Source of the DNA: Eubacteriales bacterium
GTDB taxonomy: Bacteria > Bacillota > Clostridia > Oscillospirales > Oscillospiraceae
Reading direction: 5' to 3'
NCBI GenBank assembly: GCA_030533415.1
Contig: JAUNJE010000003.1
Span: 54,413-118,412 of the forward strand
Length of the DNA: 64,000 nt
The stretch's first letter is position 1. Each line of letters starts with the position of its first letter. The notes beneath the pieces are model-generated. The model was not told the origin of the DNA, searched no databases, and worked only from the letters and a program-made list of their open reading frames with translations. The translations under genes were made by a program, and so were the position numbers. Of this stretch, positions 33,036 to 41,049 are shown in pieces.

Positions 33036-34304
33036 ATGAAACCGACAAAGCAGAATGTACGCAATATCAAGTGTATTTTTGAAGAAAAAACAGGCGTGGA
33101 CCTGAACCCTGCCCACCGGCAGCAGCCAAAGAAAAGTGTAAAATGGATGGTGCTGGTGGCTGCGGCGGTGATCTGCGGCCTGATGATGGCGGCCTGCGGC
33201 GTTGCCCTGTTTTCTCCGCTGAATGGAGATGAATTATCCCTGAGCGGCACTTATGAGGGAAATGGCATCGTATCTATTTTTGTGGAGAATGGGTCAGATA
33301 AGAGTCTGACCTTCCAGAAGCAGCTGAAGCTGATGTGCTGGTCCACCTCGGAAGAAGTGGAGCGGCTGGACGGCGAGATCGTTTTTCAGAATACCAGCTT
33401 CCCGGCCCATTCCAGCGGCACCATGACCATCGACATATCCAGGGCCTATGACATTGCGGCTCTGGAGCAGGGGCTTCCGGAGATGTATTATTTCCTCCTG
33501 ACCAATAACGATTTTTTCTTCGGCCACGACTGGATGTGCTCCTTCCGCTTCCGGCCGGAGGAGACCGGCACGGAGGAAACCAGTTCACCGGAACACATTG
33601 ACGCATCGCTGCTGCGGGCGCAGGCCATTGATGAAATCGAAGAAGACCTGCGCTTCTATTTTGAGGATGCCTATGCTGACCAGGCTATGCGATCCAACGG
33701 GAAGAATGCCGAATATATGCAAAAAGTGCAGGAGCTGCTGGCCCGTTTTAACGGAACGGTGGTGCCCCCTGTGGATTCGGCGCTGACTGTGGATAAAACG
33801 CCGGAGGGCGTGGTGTTTGACGAGACCTACCCTATGGAACGGCAATATGAATTGGTGGGAGAGTACCGTCCCATTATCGACGGCTATGGCCGTATTGTGG
33901 CGGGCTTCAATAGCCCTACGGGGTATGAACATGCCCTGACGCTTGATTCGCTGCTTCCTTTGTATCAGGGAGAAGTAGGCGGCGGGGCTGGTATCCCTCT
34001 GATTTATATGTTCACTTATGAGGTCTCGGCCATCCAGGAGGATAGCTATGCGTTCCTATACGGTCAGCTTCTGTCCTTCGGCGAGATGGAGCCATATAAG
34101 GTCTACCAGGACGGGCAGTATGCGGTCTATGAGGTGACAGACCTGTTTTATACGGATTTGGACGCCTATATCAATTATTTCCTGACAACCCGGAACGATA
34201 TCTATTTCGATGAACAAATTCGCCAGCGGGTGCACAATATTTACGACTATTATAAGGATAAGGAAACCTTGGGAAGCCAGTTTTATTACAATCTGCCGGA
34301 ATAA
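33036..34304 (+). CDS. Membrane-anchored partner of ECF sigma factor (putative anti-sigma/sensor)
   Basis: 422 residues. The first 35 residues are cytoplasmic and basic (KPTKQNVRNIKCIFEEKTGVDLNP), followed by one transmembrane helix (about 42-60), then about 360 extracellular residues. These include an N-terminal beta domain (LSGTYEGNGIVSIFVENGSDKSLTFQ split into strands) and a C-terminal mostly helical part rich in Tyr/Asp. No zinc-binding HxxxCxxC anti-sigma motif is visible, so an anti-sigma role is inferred only from position and topology. ATG preceded by AAGGAGGTGG, 12 bases after the sigma gene. I do not recognise the extracellular domain. Confidence 0.65.
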   Translation: MKPTKQNVRNIKCIFEEKTGVDLNPAHRQQPKKSVKWMVLVAAAVICGLMMAACGVALFSPLNGDELSLSGTYEGNGIVSIFVENGSDKSLTFQKQLKLMCWSTSEEVERLDGEIVFQNTSFPAHSSGTMTIDISRAYDIAALEQGLPEMYYFLLTNNDFFFGHDWMCSFRFRPEETGTEETSSPEHIDASLLRAQAIDEIEEDLRFYFEDAYADQAMRSNGKNAEYMQKVQELLARFNGTVVPPVDSALTVDKTPEGVVFDETYPMERQYELVGEYRPIIDGYGRIVAGFNSPTGYEHALTLDSLLPLYQGEVGGGAGIPLIYMFTYEVSAIQEDSYAFLYGQLLSFGEMEPYKVYQDGQYAVYEVTDLFYTDLDAYINYFLTTRNDIYFDEQIRQRVHNIYDYYKDKETLGSQFYYNLPE

Positions 34305-34312
34305 ACCGTGAA

Positions 34313-34622
34313 CGGGAGGGGCATAGCCCCTCCTGTCAGAGTGTCGAAAAAGTAAGTTCAAACGTAGAAGTTTACCAATTTGCATTGCACCAAAGCCTCC
34401 CTTGTGCAAAGGGAGGTGGGCCGCCGTTAGGCGGCTCGGAGGGATTGTTGCGGTAACATCTTACGGTTTCGCCCAACTTCCGGCAAATTCGCACTCCCTA
34501 CCGCACAATCCCTCAGTCAAAAATCAGAGATTTTTGACAGCTCCCTTTGCACAAGGGAGCCTTGGGCGCTCCTGCGCCAGAGGGTTTATCGACAGTCTGA
34601 CGGGAGGGCTATGCCCCTCCCG
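34313..34622. repeat. Nested inverted-repeat element (outer)
   Basis: Left end 34313-34347 (CGGGAGGGGCATAGCCCCTC...GTCGA) and right end 34589-34622 are imperfect inverted copies over about 34 bp. They include a GGAGGGGC-type hairpin at each side, then GTCAGA-TGTCGA. The ends may also serve as terminators for the gene on each side. They enclose the MITE at 34390-34565. Confidence 0.6.
34390..34565. mobile_element. MITE-like element of Oscillospirales type
   Basis: 176 bp with about 25-bp terminal inverted repeats (CCAAAGCCTCCCTTGTGCAA at the left, the inverse CCAAGGCTCCCTTGTGCAAA at the right). Internal hairpins are GCCGCC/GGCGGC and TCAAAAATC/GATTTTTGA. It carries GGAGGGATTGTTGC and the matching CAATCCCT near the other end. 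Non-coding. The pattern resembles repeats I associate with gut Oscillospirales genomes; no flanking target duplication is clear. Confidence 0.65.
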
Positions 34623-34626
34623 TGCT

Positions 34627-35499
34627 TTATACATATTTTCTGAAAAATGCTGCCGCGTCATCGTTGCACGTTACCGCGTCCGGCAGGAGAATATTCACAT
34701 GGAACACATGGCCCACCGTTTCGTCACTTTCGCTGCCATAGCATTTCCAGGCGCAGGGAACGCCTTTTTCCTCCAGGAAGCGGTACATTGGCTCGGCATT
34801 GGCCCGGAGAAAATCGTGGCAGGAGGTGACGAGATAAGCCGGGGGATAGTTTTCCGTGATGGCGTCCAGCACCTGGAGCCGGGGATCATTGGCAGGCAGC
34901 GCCTTTCCCAGGTAGTCCAGCTGGATGCCTTTCCGCTCCCCGGAGGCCTGGGCGGCCAGGTCATACATACCGCAGTTCAGGCCCACCGCCCGGATGCGTA
35001 CATTGGGCAGGTTCAGCGCGAACAGGGAGGCGTATTTGGGATTGGTGTGGATGGCGGCATACTGGCTGGCCAGCTGTGCGCCGGCGGAATCGCCCACCAG
35101 AATGATCCGGTCCGGGTCTAAATGATAGCGCTGGGCGTTTTTCTCCACCCATTGCAGCACCGCGTTGGTGTCGGCAAGAGGCGTGGGGAATTTCCATTTG
35201 GGAGCCAGGCGGTAGTTGAAGTTCACAAAGGCAAAGCCCCGCCGGGCCATATCCATGCCATAGCGGCGGTAAACCTCCTTGGTGCCGTAAACGTACCCGC
35301 CGCCGTGGATGCTGACGATGGTGGGCAGGGGGGCGTCTGTGCCGTCGGGACAGTAGACGTCCAATAAGCTGCTGTCACCGTAGGAGCCATAAGAAATGTT
35401 GCGGCACTGCGTAACGCCGGCGGGCAGGGGAATGGCGGCATCCCGCATGCGGTCGCTTTTGGCGGACTGGTAGCGGAGCGAAAGACCTTGCAATGACAT
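34627..35499 (-). CDS. Alpha/beta-hydrolase (HSL/esterase-lipase family)
   Basis: 290 residues. Oxyanion-hole motif SIHGGGYVYGTKEVYRRYG (about 67-85), nucleophile elbow VGDSAGAQLASQYA (about 142-155), Asp in the SCHDFLRANAEP stretch and a C-terminal His in GHVFHV, giving a full Ser-Asp-His triad of the hormone-sensitive-lipase/acetyl-esterase type. No signal peptide, so cytoplasmic. Substrate unknown; small acyl esters are typical. ATG at 35499 follows GGGAGG. Its stop lies 4 bases from the nested repeat element, whose right hairpin may terminate it. Confidence 0.85.
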   Translation of the reverse strand: MSLQGLSLRYQSAKSDRMRDAAIPLPAGVTQCRNISYGSYGDSSLLDVYCPDGTDAPLPTIVSIHGGGYVYGTKEVYRRYGMDMARRGFAFVNFNYRLAPKWKFPTPLADTNAVLQWVEKNAQRYHLDPDRIILVGDSAGAQLASQYAAIHTNPKYASLFALNLPNVRIRAVGLNCGMYDLAAQASGERKGIQLDYLGKALPANDPRLQVLDAITENYPPAYLVTSCHDFLRANAEPMYRFLEEKGVPCAWKCYGSESDETVGHVFHVNILLPDAVTCNDDAAAFFRKYV

Positions 35500-35646
35500 T
35501 TTGTTTCCTCCCATAGCTTGATGAAAATATTATACCATGCAAATGAACGGAAATGTTAACAATCCGCAAATAAAACGCCGCGCCTGCGGGGCACTTTTTC
35601 TGTGCGCCCGTTTGCCCCTGTGTTGTGCAATTGCGGCAGGTTATTC

Positions 35647-35675
35647 TTGACAGAAAGGGGAATCCTCTTTATAAT
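35647..35675 (+). promoter_or_regulatory. Consensus promoter upstream of degV
   Basis: -35 TTGACA (35647-35652), 17-bp spacer, -10 TATAAT (35670-35675): perfect sigma-A consensus. It lies 250 bases before the degV start, so the transcript has a long leader of unknown role. I see no clear hairpin or named riboswitch in it. Confidence 0.75.
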
Positions 35676-35925
35676 GTATCTGCGTCTGGTTTATTTGGAA
35701 TGTGCGGTTTTTGCGGGTGTTTTGACGTGGATGCCGGCACTTAAACTGCGTTTGCGCAGTACCGCCGCTGCTGAAAAATCAAAAATAGGGAACGGAAGAA
35801 CCGCGCATAAACCCTTACTGCGGGCATGTCCTGACCGGAATGGGAAGCTTTGCGGCGGCTTGATTGAAAAGCGCACCTCGATTGACGAAAGTAACAGACA
35901 AAATGACATAGGAAGGGGTAATACC

Positions 35926-36801
35926 ATGAAAAAAATACGGCTCATGACGGATTCCGCCAGCGATATATCCTATGAGGACGAGCAAAGATACGCCATTTCC
36001 GTGATTCCGTTTCCCATCACGCTGGGGGATCAAACCTACATCAGCCGGGTGGATTTTAACAACGATCAGTTTTATGAATTGATGGCGCAATATGACGAGA
36101 TTCCCAAGACCTCACAGATCACCGCCTTTCAATTCCAGGAGATTTATCTGCGGGAGGCCCAGGCCGGCGTGACGGATCTGGTGCTTGTGCTGATCAATTC
36201 CCAAGGCTCTTCCACCTACGGCAATTCATTGCAGGCCATTGAGCTGTTTTATGAGGAGTATCCCCAATACCGGGACAGCTTCCGTGTTCACAGCTTTGAC
36301 GGTATGGGCTACAATGCCCTGTACGGCCGCCCTGTGGTGAATGCGGCGCGAATGCTGGAGGAGGGCGCGGACCTTGAGGAGGTTCTGCGCTATTTGGAGG
36401 AGATTCTTCCCAGGCGGCAGATTTATTTTGGCATTTATGATTTGAAATATGCCGCGAAATCCGGCCGGATTCCCAGCGCCGCGGCATTTGTGGGAACAAA
36501 GCTGAATTTGAAGCCGGTCATGAAAATTTTTGACTGCGCCATCACCACGGCGGCCAAATGCCGGGGGGAACGCAAGCTGGTGCAAAAGGTGGCGGAGATG
36601 AGCATCGCGGATATGGAGCCGGGAACGCCCTATGATCTCATTTACGGCAATGATGCAGACTGCCTGGAGGAGCTGCGGGTACTCATGGTGCAGCAGCTTG
36701 GCTATGAGCCGGAGGGCGCCTATCAGATCGGTGCCGCCGTCGCGGCCAATGCCGGGCCGAAAGTGGCCGGTGTCGCATTTACCAGGAAGCAAACGGACTA
36801 A
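35926..36801 (+). CDS. DegV family fatty-acid-binding protein
   Basis: 291 residues. DegV/FakB proteins bind a fatty acid and present it to the kinase FakA. Visible: IRLMTDSASDISYEDEQRYAISVIPFPI, the TSQITAFQFQEIY motif with Thr-Ser pair, DLVLVLINSQGSSTYGNSLQA (fatty-acid pocket), and the GTKLNLKPVM segment with Arg/Lys. ATG at 35926 follows GGAAGGGG. The reading frame is open a further 108 codons upstream to 35602, but this contains the promoter and has no ribosome site, so it is not coding. No fakA nearby. Confidence 0.9.
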   Translation: MKKIRLMTDSASDISYEDEQRYAISVIPFPITLGDQTYISRVDFNNDQFYELMAQYDEIPKTSQITAFQFQEIYLREAQAGVTDLVLVLINSQGSSTYGNSLQAIELFYEEYPQYRDSFRVHSFDGMGYNALYGRPVVNAARMLEEGADLEEVLRYLEEILPRRQIYFGIYDLKYAAKSGRIPSAAAFVGTKLNLKPVMKIFDCAITTAAKCRGERKLVQKVAEMSIADMEPGTPYDLIYGNDADCLEELRVLMVQQLGYEPEGAYQIGAAVAANAGPKVAGVAFTRKQTD

Positions 36802-36809
36802 TACAAAGC

Positions 36810-36846
36810 GAAGATGCCGCGCCCTTTGGGTGCGGCATCTTCATTA
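36810..36846 (+). terminator. Terminator of degV
   Basis: Perfect 11-bp stem GAAGATGCCGC / GCGGCATCTTC, 11-nt loop, followed by ATTAAAT. It can also serve the converging gene. Confidence 0.7.
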
Positions 36847-36898
36847 AATATGCGTATAATTCGTTAGATTTATTCAAAGGACAGTATTCATGTGCAGA

Positions 36899-37468
36899 TT
36901 ATTCCAAGGCCAGATGGTTTTCTTCCAGCGCGGTGCGGATGGCAACGGCCAGAATGGGGGCGAAAATAATGGCAACGACAGCGTTGAAGGTGGTGGCGGG
37001 CAGCTTGCCGATCACGGTCACCAGGGCGGCATCGGCGGTCAGGCCCTGAACCAGCAACCCGTTATAGAAGTAGCTCTTTGCCAGATACAAAATGGCATAG
37101 GTCAGCGCGCCTGCGACGGTGGCAATAATGGACTTGACGTAGTTCCAGCGCTTCTTGCCGCTCCATGCTATGAGACCGGCGACCAGGCCGTATGCGCCCT
37201 TGAACAGGAAGGTGATCCATGCTTCGGGGATGTACAGCGGGTTGGTCATGTCGTAGATCGCGGAGCCGAGACCGGCCGCCAAACCGCCGAACCAAGGGCC
37301 AAGCAGGATGCCGGACAGGGCGCAGAAGATGTTGCCCAGGTGGAAGGATGTGGTGCCCGCGACTTCCAGAGGCAGGGTGATCCGCAGTGCCGAGCCTGCA
37401 ACGGTCAGCGCGGCCAGCAACGCGGTGCGGACAAGTTTCTTAGTGGAGATGGTTTGTTTCTTTTCCAT
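36899..37468 (-). CDS. ECF transporter S component (substrate-binding membrane subunit)
   Basis: 189 residues with about six transmembrane helices: LVRTALLAALTVAGSALRITLPLEVAG, NIFCALSGILLGPWFGGLAAGLGSAIYDM and later helices. This is the size and glycine-rich pattern of S components of energy-coupling-factor vitamin importers. The FHLGNIFCALSGILLGP motif is typical of the family. Substrate cannot be read; vitamin or cofactor precursor is usual. ATG at 37468 follows GGGAGG, and a TATAAT (complement of 37499-37504) lies 31 bases upstream. No EcfA/EcfT nearby, as expected for group II systems sharing one energising module. Confidence 0.82.
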   Translation of the reverse strand: MEKKQTISTKKLVRTALLAALTVAGSALRITLPLEVAGTTSFHLGNIFCALSGILLGPWFGGLAAGLGSAIYDMTNPLYIPEAWITFLFKGAYGLVAGLIAWSGKKRWNYVKSIIATVAGALTYAILYLAKSYFYNGLLVQGLTADAALVTVIGKLPATTFNAVVAIIFAPILAVAIRTALEENHLALE

Positions 37469-37498
37469 AATTGGTACCTCCCGAATCAGATTGAGGAT

Positions 37499-37504
37499 AT
37501 TATA
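37499..37504 (-). promoter_or_regulatory. -10 element of ECF S-component gene
   Basis: TATAAT on the minus strand 31 bases before the start. The -35 is unclear. The rest of the 237-bp divergent gap is AT-rich and shows no recognised riboswitch. Confidence 0.5.
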
Positions 37505-37622
37505 GCGAAATCTGGCAATAAATATATAACCAAAAACATAATATAAAATAAGGCCAGCTATAGTGAATGGGTAAGAAAAAACGATGGATTTATAGAAAAT
37601 TACTGAAATTTCCCAAAGGGTC

Positions 37623-37651
37623 TGTACAGAAATTGAAAATGATGTTACAAT
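37623..37651 (+). promoter_or_regulatory. Promoter of nagB
   Basis: -10 TACAAT (37646-37651) with a weak -35 TGTACA (37623-37628) at 17 bp, about 55 bases before the start. Confidence 0.45.
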
Positions 37652-37705
37652 ACACCACAGGAAACATAATATAAGTTTCGGAAAATTTGAAAGGGGATAC
37701 TCAAT

Positions 37706-38443
37706 ATGAGACTGATTCGCGCCAAGGATTACAATGATGTCAGCCGCAAGGCCGCCAATATCATCGCAGCGCAGGTGCAGCTGAAGCCCGACTGCGTTCT
37801 GGGTCTGGCAACCGGCAGCAGCCCTGTTGGTACTTACAAGGAACTGATTGCGAAGTACGAGAGCGGCGATCTGGACTTCTCCCAGGTCAAGACCGTCAAC
37901 CTGGACGAGTATGTGGGCCTGACCAAGGACCATGACCAGAGCTATGCTTATTTTATGCGCACAAACCTGTTTGACCATGTGAACATCGATCAGGCAAACT
38001 GCAACATTCCCAATGGCATGAACCCTGACGCGGCCGGCGAGTGTGCCCGCTATGACGCGGTCATCGATGCCTTTGGCGGCGCGGACCTGCAGCTGCTGGG
38101 CCTTGGCCCCAACGGGCACATCGGCTTCAATGAGCCCTGCGACCAGTTTGTCAAGGGGACCAACAAGGTGGAGCTGACCAAGTCCACCATCGATGCCAAC
38201 GCCCGCTTCTTCGCCACCCGGGAGGATGTACCCACCCACGCCTATACCATGGGCATCGGCTCCATCATGAAGGCAAAGCGGGTCCTGCTGGTAGTCAACG
38301 GGGAAAACAAGGCACAGGCTGTGAAAGACTGCTTCTTTGGCCCCATCAAGCCCCAGGCTCCCGGCTCCATTCTGCAGCTGCATCCTGACTTTACCCTGGT
38401 TGCCGACGAGGCCGCCCTGTCTTTGGTGAAAGACCTGCTGTAA
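37706..38443 (+). CDS. nagB: Glucosamine-6-phosphate deaminase
   Basis: Converts glucosamine-6-phosphate to fructose-6-phosphate and ammonia in amino-sugar use. 245 residues. Motifs: GLATGSSPVGTYKELI (phosphate loop, about 33-48), NLDEYVGL with the catalytic Asp (about 68-75) and LGLGPNGHIGFNEP (about 133-146) with the Asp/His/Glu relay (the Asp position reads Gly-Pro-Asn-Gly, as in the family GxNGHIGFNEP). ATG preceded by AAAGGGGAT. Monocistronic; no nagA beside it. Confidence 0.95.
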   Translation: MRLIRAKDYNDVSRKAANIIAAQVQLKPDCVLGLATGSSPVGTYKELIAKYESGDLDFSQVKTVNLDEYVGLTKDHDQSYAYFMRTNLFDHVNIDQANCNIPNGMNPDAAGECARYDAVIDAFGGADLQLLGLGPNGHIGFNEPCDQFVKGTNKVELTKSTIDANARFFATREDVPTHAYTMGIGSIMKAKRVLLVVNGENKAQAVKDCFFGPIKPQAPGSILQLHPDFTLVADEAALSLVKDLL

Positions 38444-38452
38444 AAAAATTTC

Positions 38453-38484
38453 ATCCCGGAGTGCGCGGCACTCCGGGATTTTTT
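38453..38484 (+). terminator. Terminator of nagB
   Basis: 12-bp perfect stem ATCCCGGAGTGC / GCACTCCGGGAT, 3-nt loop, followed by TTTTTG. Confidence 0.88.
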
Positions 38485-38536
38485 GTATATCCTGATAGAA
38501 ATTGGGCATCCTTTCCATAGAAAGGGGATGCCATTT

Positions 38537-39136
38537 ATGGAATTTATTCATTCTGAAACCAGAAAAAACCTGGTTCGATCCTTTGCCGGAGAATCCCAGG
38601 CGCGAACCAGATATACCATCTATGCCCAGGTGGCCCGGGAGGAAAACTGCGAGTGGATCGCCCGGGTCTTTGAGGAAACCGCCGCCAACGAGGCCGTCCA
38701 CGCCGAGGAATTCCTGGAAATGCTCCAGGAGCTGGGGGGCTGTGCCGAAAATATTGAAGTAGATGCGGGCTATCCCTTCCAGCTGGGAACCACGGCGGAG
38801 AACCTGGGCTTTGCCGCCGACGGGGAAAAGGACGAGCACGACAACGCCTATCCCGCCTTTGCGGAGGCAGCCCGCCGGGAGGGCTTCAAGGACGCAGCCC
38901 GCCTGTGGATGCAGATCGCCCGGATCGAGGGGCTCCACCACAACCAGTTCAAGACCCTGGAGGAGCAGCTGATCAAGGGCGAGCTGACGGAGAAGGCCGA
39001 GCCCATTCTTTGGCGCTGTCTGAACTGCGGCTACACCTACGAGGGCATCCGGGCCTGTGACCCCTGTCCCGTGTGCGGTAAGAGCGCCGGCTGGCAGGAG
39101 GGCGACCTGGACCGCAAGCAGCTGATGGAAAAGTAA
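38537..39136 (+). CDS. rbr: Rubrerythrin
   Basis: Peroxide-reducing non-haem iron protein of anaerobes. 199 residues. N-terminal ferritin-like diiron domain with Glu ligands in AGESQARTRYTIYAQVAREEN, FEETAANEAVHAEEF and ARIEGLHHNQF, then a C-terminal rubredoxin-like domain with CLNCGYTYEG and CPVCGKS, both cysteine pairs present. ATG at 38537 (MEFIHSE) is preferred to the ATG at 38528, which is too close to AAAGGGG. An inverted repeat follows the stop. No redox partner gene is adjacent. Confidence 0.95.
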   Translation: MEFIHSETRKNLVRSFAGESQARTRYTIYAQVAREENCEWIARVFEETAANEAVHAEEFLEMLQELGGCAENIEVDAGYPFQLGTTAENLGFAADGEKDEHDNAYPAFAEAARREGFKDAARLWMQIARIEGLHHNQFKTLEEQLIKGELTEKAEPILWRCLNCGYTYEGIRACDPCPVCGKSAGWQEGDLDRKQLMEK

Positions 39137-39143
39137 AAATTAG

Positions 39144-39208
39144 CGCAAAATGTAAAATGCAAAGTGAAAGCCGGATGGAGCGGTCATGATGCATTTTACA
39201 TTTTTGCG
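39144..39208 (+). repeat. Long inverted repeat after rubrerythrin
   Basis: CGCAAAATGTAAAATGCA (39144-39161) pairs with the inverse TGCATTTTACATTTTTGCG (39190-39208) with one bulged base and a 28-nt loop. AT-rich stem and TTT content could act as a terminator, but the shape is more like a small repeat. Confidence 0.6.
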
Positions 39209-39240
39209 TTTCCGGCGGACATAACTTTCGAAACTTCTTA

Positions 39241-39270
39241 TTTACAGAAGCTGGCAGGATGTGCTATGAT
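39241..39270 (+). promoter_or_regulatory. Promoter of exonuclease gene
   Basis: -35 TTTACA (39241-39246), 18-bp spacer, -10 TATGAT (39265-39270), about 30 bases before the start. Confidence 0.55.
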
Positions 39271-39305
39271 AGGAGGAAAGATTATGTGATACAGAGGTTT
39301 ATGCA

Positions 39306-40298
39306 ATGAATTACATCGTATTGGATATGGAATGGAACCAGCCCTGGCCCGGATCGCCTTCGTCCAAAAAGGTGCTGCCGGTTCAGATTCGCGGCGAGAT
39401 CATCCAGATCGGCGCCGTCCGGGTCACCGAAGAAAAAGAAGTGGCGGATGAATTTCAGATCATGGTAAAGCCCAAATATTACCGCCACCTGAACCGCCGG
39501 GTCAGCAAGCTCACGGGCATCAAGGAGACCCGGCTCCGGGAGGAGGGGGTACCTTTCCCGGAGGCCATCGCGCAGTTCCGGGAATGGTGCGGGGAGGATA
39601 TCGTATTTTTGACCTGGGGCTTTGACGATATCGGCATCCTGCGGGAAAATTTGCAGCTTCATGGCCTAAATACGGATTTTACGGAAAAGTGGTACAATGC
39701 CCAGATGATCTTCAACGCCCAGACCGACGGCTCCACCTCCCAGAAGGCTCTGAAAACCGCCATGGAGACCTTCGGCATCGAAGCCTCCCGTCCCGCCCAC
39801 GACGCCCTGGGGGACGCCTACCACACCGCCCTGATCTGTGCCCGCCTGGACCTGAAACGGGGCGCGGCAGAGTATGACGAGGCCCTGAAAAACCATGAAA
39901 ACGGGTTCCATGGGGCGGAGCTTCCCGGCTGCATCGCCCGGAAGGTGTTCTACGATTTTGCCGACAAGCGGACAGCGTTGAGCGCCATGTCCGGGGAGGA
40001 AAACCTGTGCCCCATCTGCGGCGCCCGCATGCTGGGGTCCCGGTGGTTTGCCCAGCCAGGCCACCGGTATATGGACCTGGCGGCCTGCCCGGAGCACGGA
40101 AAATTCTTGATCCGGGTGCGGCTTTCCCAGCAGCCGGACGGACGGGTGCGGGTCAGCCGCCTGACCTATGAGGCCACCTCCGAAGCCGCCGAGGCCTACG
40201 CCCGCCGGGCGGAGAAGGCCGACCCGGAGGAAAACAGCCGCCCCCGCCGCCGCAGAAGAAGAGGCGGCTCTCCCCGGGCGGAAGCGCCAAAAGAATAG
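39306..40298 (+). CDS. DEDDh-family 3'-5' exonuclease with C-terminal zinc-ribbon-like segment
   Basis: 330 residues. N-terminal exonuclease domain of the DnaQ/KapD type: ExoI YIVLDMEWNQP (Asp7, Glu9 region), ExoII LTWGFDDIGILREN, ExoIII HDALGDAYHTALI with the His-Asp pair (about 161-173). The second part has CPICGARMLGS (about 236-246) and a later CPEHGKF, suggesting one zinc site. It ends in a very basic tail rich in Arg (residues 310-325). Nucleic-acid binding through the tail is inferred. ATG with AGAGG upstream. Own promoter and terminator. Confidence 0.82.
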   Translation: MNYIVLDMEWNQPWPGSPSSKKVLPVQIRGEIIQIGAVRVTEEKEVADEFQIMVKPKYYRHLNRRVSKLTGIKETRLREEGVPFPEAIAQFREWCGEDIVFLTWGFDDIGILRENLQLHGLNTDFTEKWYNAQMIFNAQTDGSTSQKALKTAMETFGIEASRPAHDALGDAYHTALICARLDLKRGAAEYDEALKNHENGFHGAELPGCIARKVFYDFADKRTALSAMSGEENLCPICGARMLGSRWFAQPGHRYMDLAACPEHGKFLIRVRLSQQPDGRVRVSRLTYEATSEAAEAYARRAEKADPEENSRPRRRRRRGGSPRAEAPKE

Positions 40299-40303
40299 GC
40301 GAT

Positions 40304-40338
40304 AACCGCTCCAAACCGGGATTTGGAGCGGTTTTTTG
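40304..40338 (+). terminator. Terminator of exonuclease gene
   Basis: Perfect 12-bp stem AACCGCTCCAAA / TTTGGAGCGGTT with a 6-nt loop, followed by TTTTG. Confidence 0.88.
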
Positions 40339-40435
40339 ACCGGACAATCTGTGTCTACCGGGAAATTCCAGTCCGGTGTCCTGGTTTTTCCGGCCCGGAA
40401 GTGATAGGATGGCTCTTGGAAAGGAGGTGCGCGGT

Positions 40436-40957
40436 ATGGACCAACGAAAGATAGGCGTATTTTTGAAGACCCTGCGAAAGGAAAAAAACATCACGCAGGA
40501 ACAGCTGGCGGAAAAAATGGGGGTGTCCAACCGGAGCGTTTCCCGCTGGGAAACGGGGGCGAACCTGCCGGATCTGGACATTCTCATGCAGCTGGCGGAT
40601 TACTACAGCGTGGAACTGCGGGAAATTTTGGACGGAGAAAGGAGAACGCAAAATATGGACCCGGAAATGGAAGAAACGGTTTTGAAGGTAGCGGATTACA
40701 GCAATCAGGAGAAGCTGCGGCTGACCAGGAGGCTGCACTGGCTTTTCCTGGCGGCCATCGGTGCCCTAATGTTGGCGTTTCTTGTCAGCTTTTGGGAGCT
40801 GACGGGCCCGTTCTTTGATTTTTTGAGCGGCATGGGCCAGGGCGTGGCCCTGGGCATGCTGATCGTGGGTGCCCTGTTTACCAGCCGGTACGGAGCAAAG
40901 ATCCGAAACTTCAAACGGCGGCTCTTGGGGAAAGGGGAATTGAAAATTGACAATTGA
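40436..40957 (+). CDS. XRE-family regulator with two C-terminal membrane helices
   Basis: 173 residues. N-terminal helix-turn-helix (GVFLKTLRKEKNITQEQLAEKMGVSNRSVSRWETGANLPDLDILMQLADYY, residues about 7-57) and two transmembrane segments near 102-145 followed by a basic end. A common clostridial one-component regulator type. ATG at 40436 follows AAGGAGGTG at 7 bases. Targets unknown; autoregulation is usual. No terminator hairpin follows; instead the gene's last codons run into a short AATTG-rich repeat. Confidence 0.85.
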   Translation: MDQRKIGVFLKTLRKEKNITQEQLAEKMGVSNRSVSRWETGANLPDLDILMQLADYYSVELREILDGERRTQNMDPEMEETVLKVADYSNQEKLRLTRRLHWLFLAAIGALMLAFLVSFWELTGPFFDFLSGMGQGVALGMLIVGALFTSRYGAKIRNFKRRLLGKGELKIDN

Positions 40958-40977
40958 TAATTGAGAATTGACAATTG
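40939..40977. repeat. AATTG-type low-complexity repeat
   Basis: Runs of AATTGAAAATTGACAATTGA type: six AATTG units within 39 bp, overlapping the 3' end of the XRE gene. A related AATT(C/G)-rich stretch lies at 43486-43530. Confidence 0.6.
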
Positions 40978-41049
40978 TGGTGTCCCCTTCGGGGACGGAT
41001 CCGAATAAAGGCCGGGAAGAGGCAGACTGCCCTTCCCGGCGCTTTTTTG

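Noticed and set aside
35602-35925. N-terminal extension of DegV by 108 codons
   Set aside because: It contains the promoter, lacks a ribosome site and does not resemble DegV; AAGGGG with ATG 35926 gives the normal family start.
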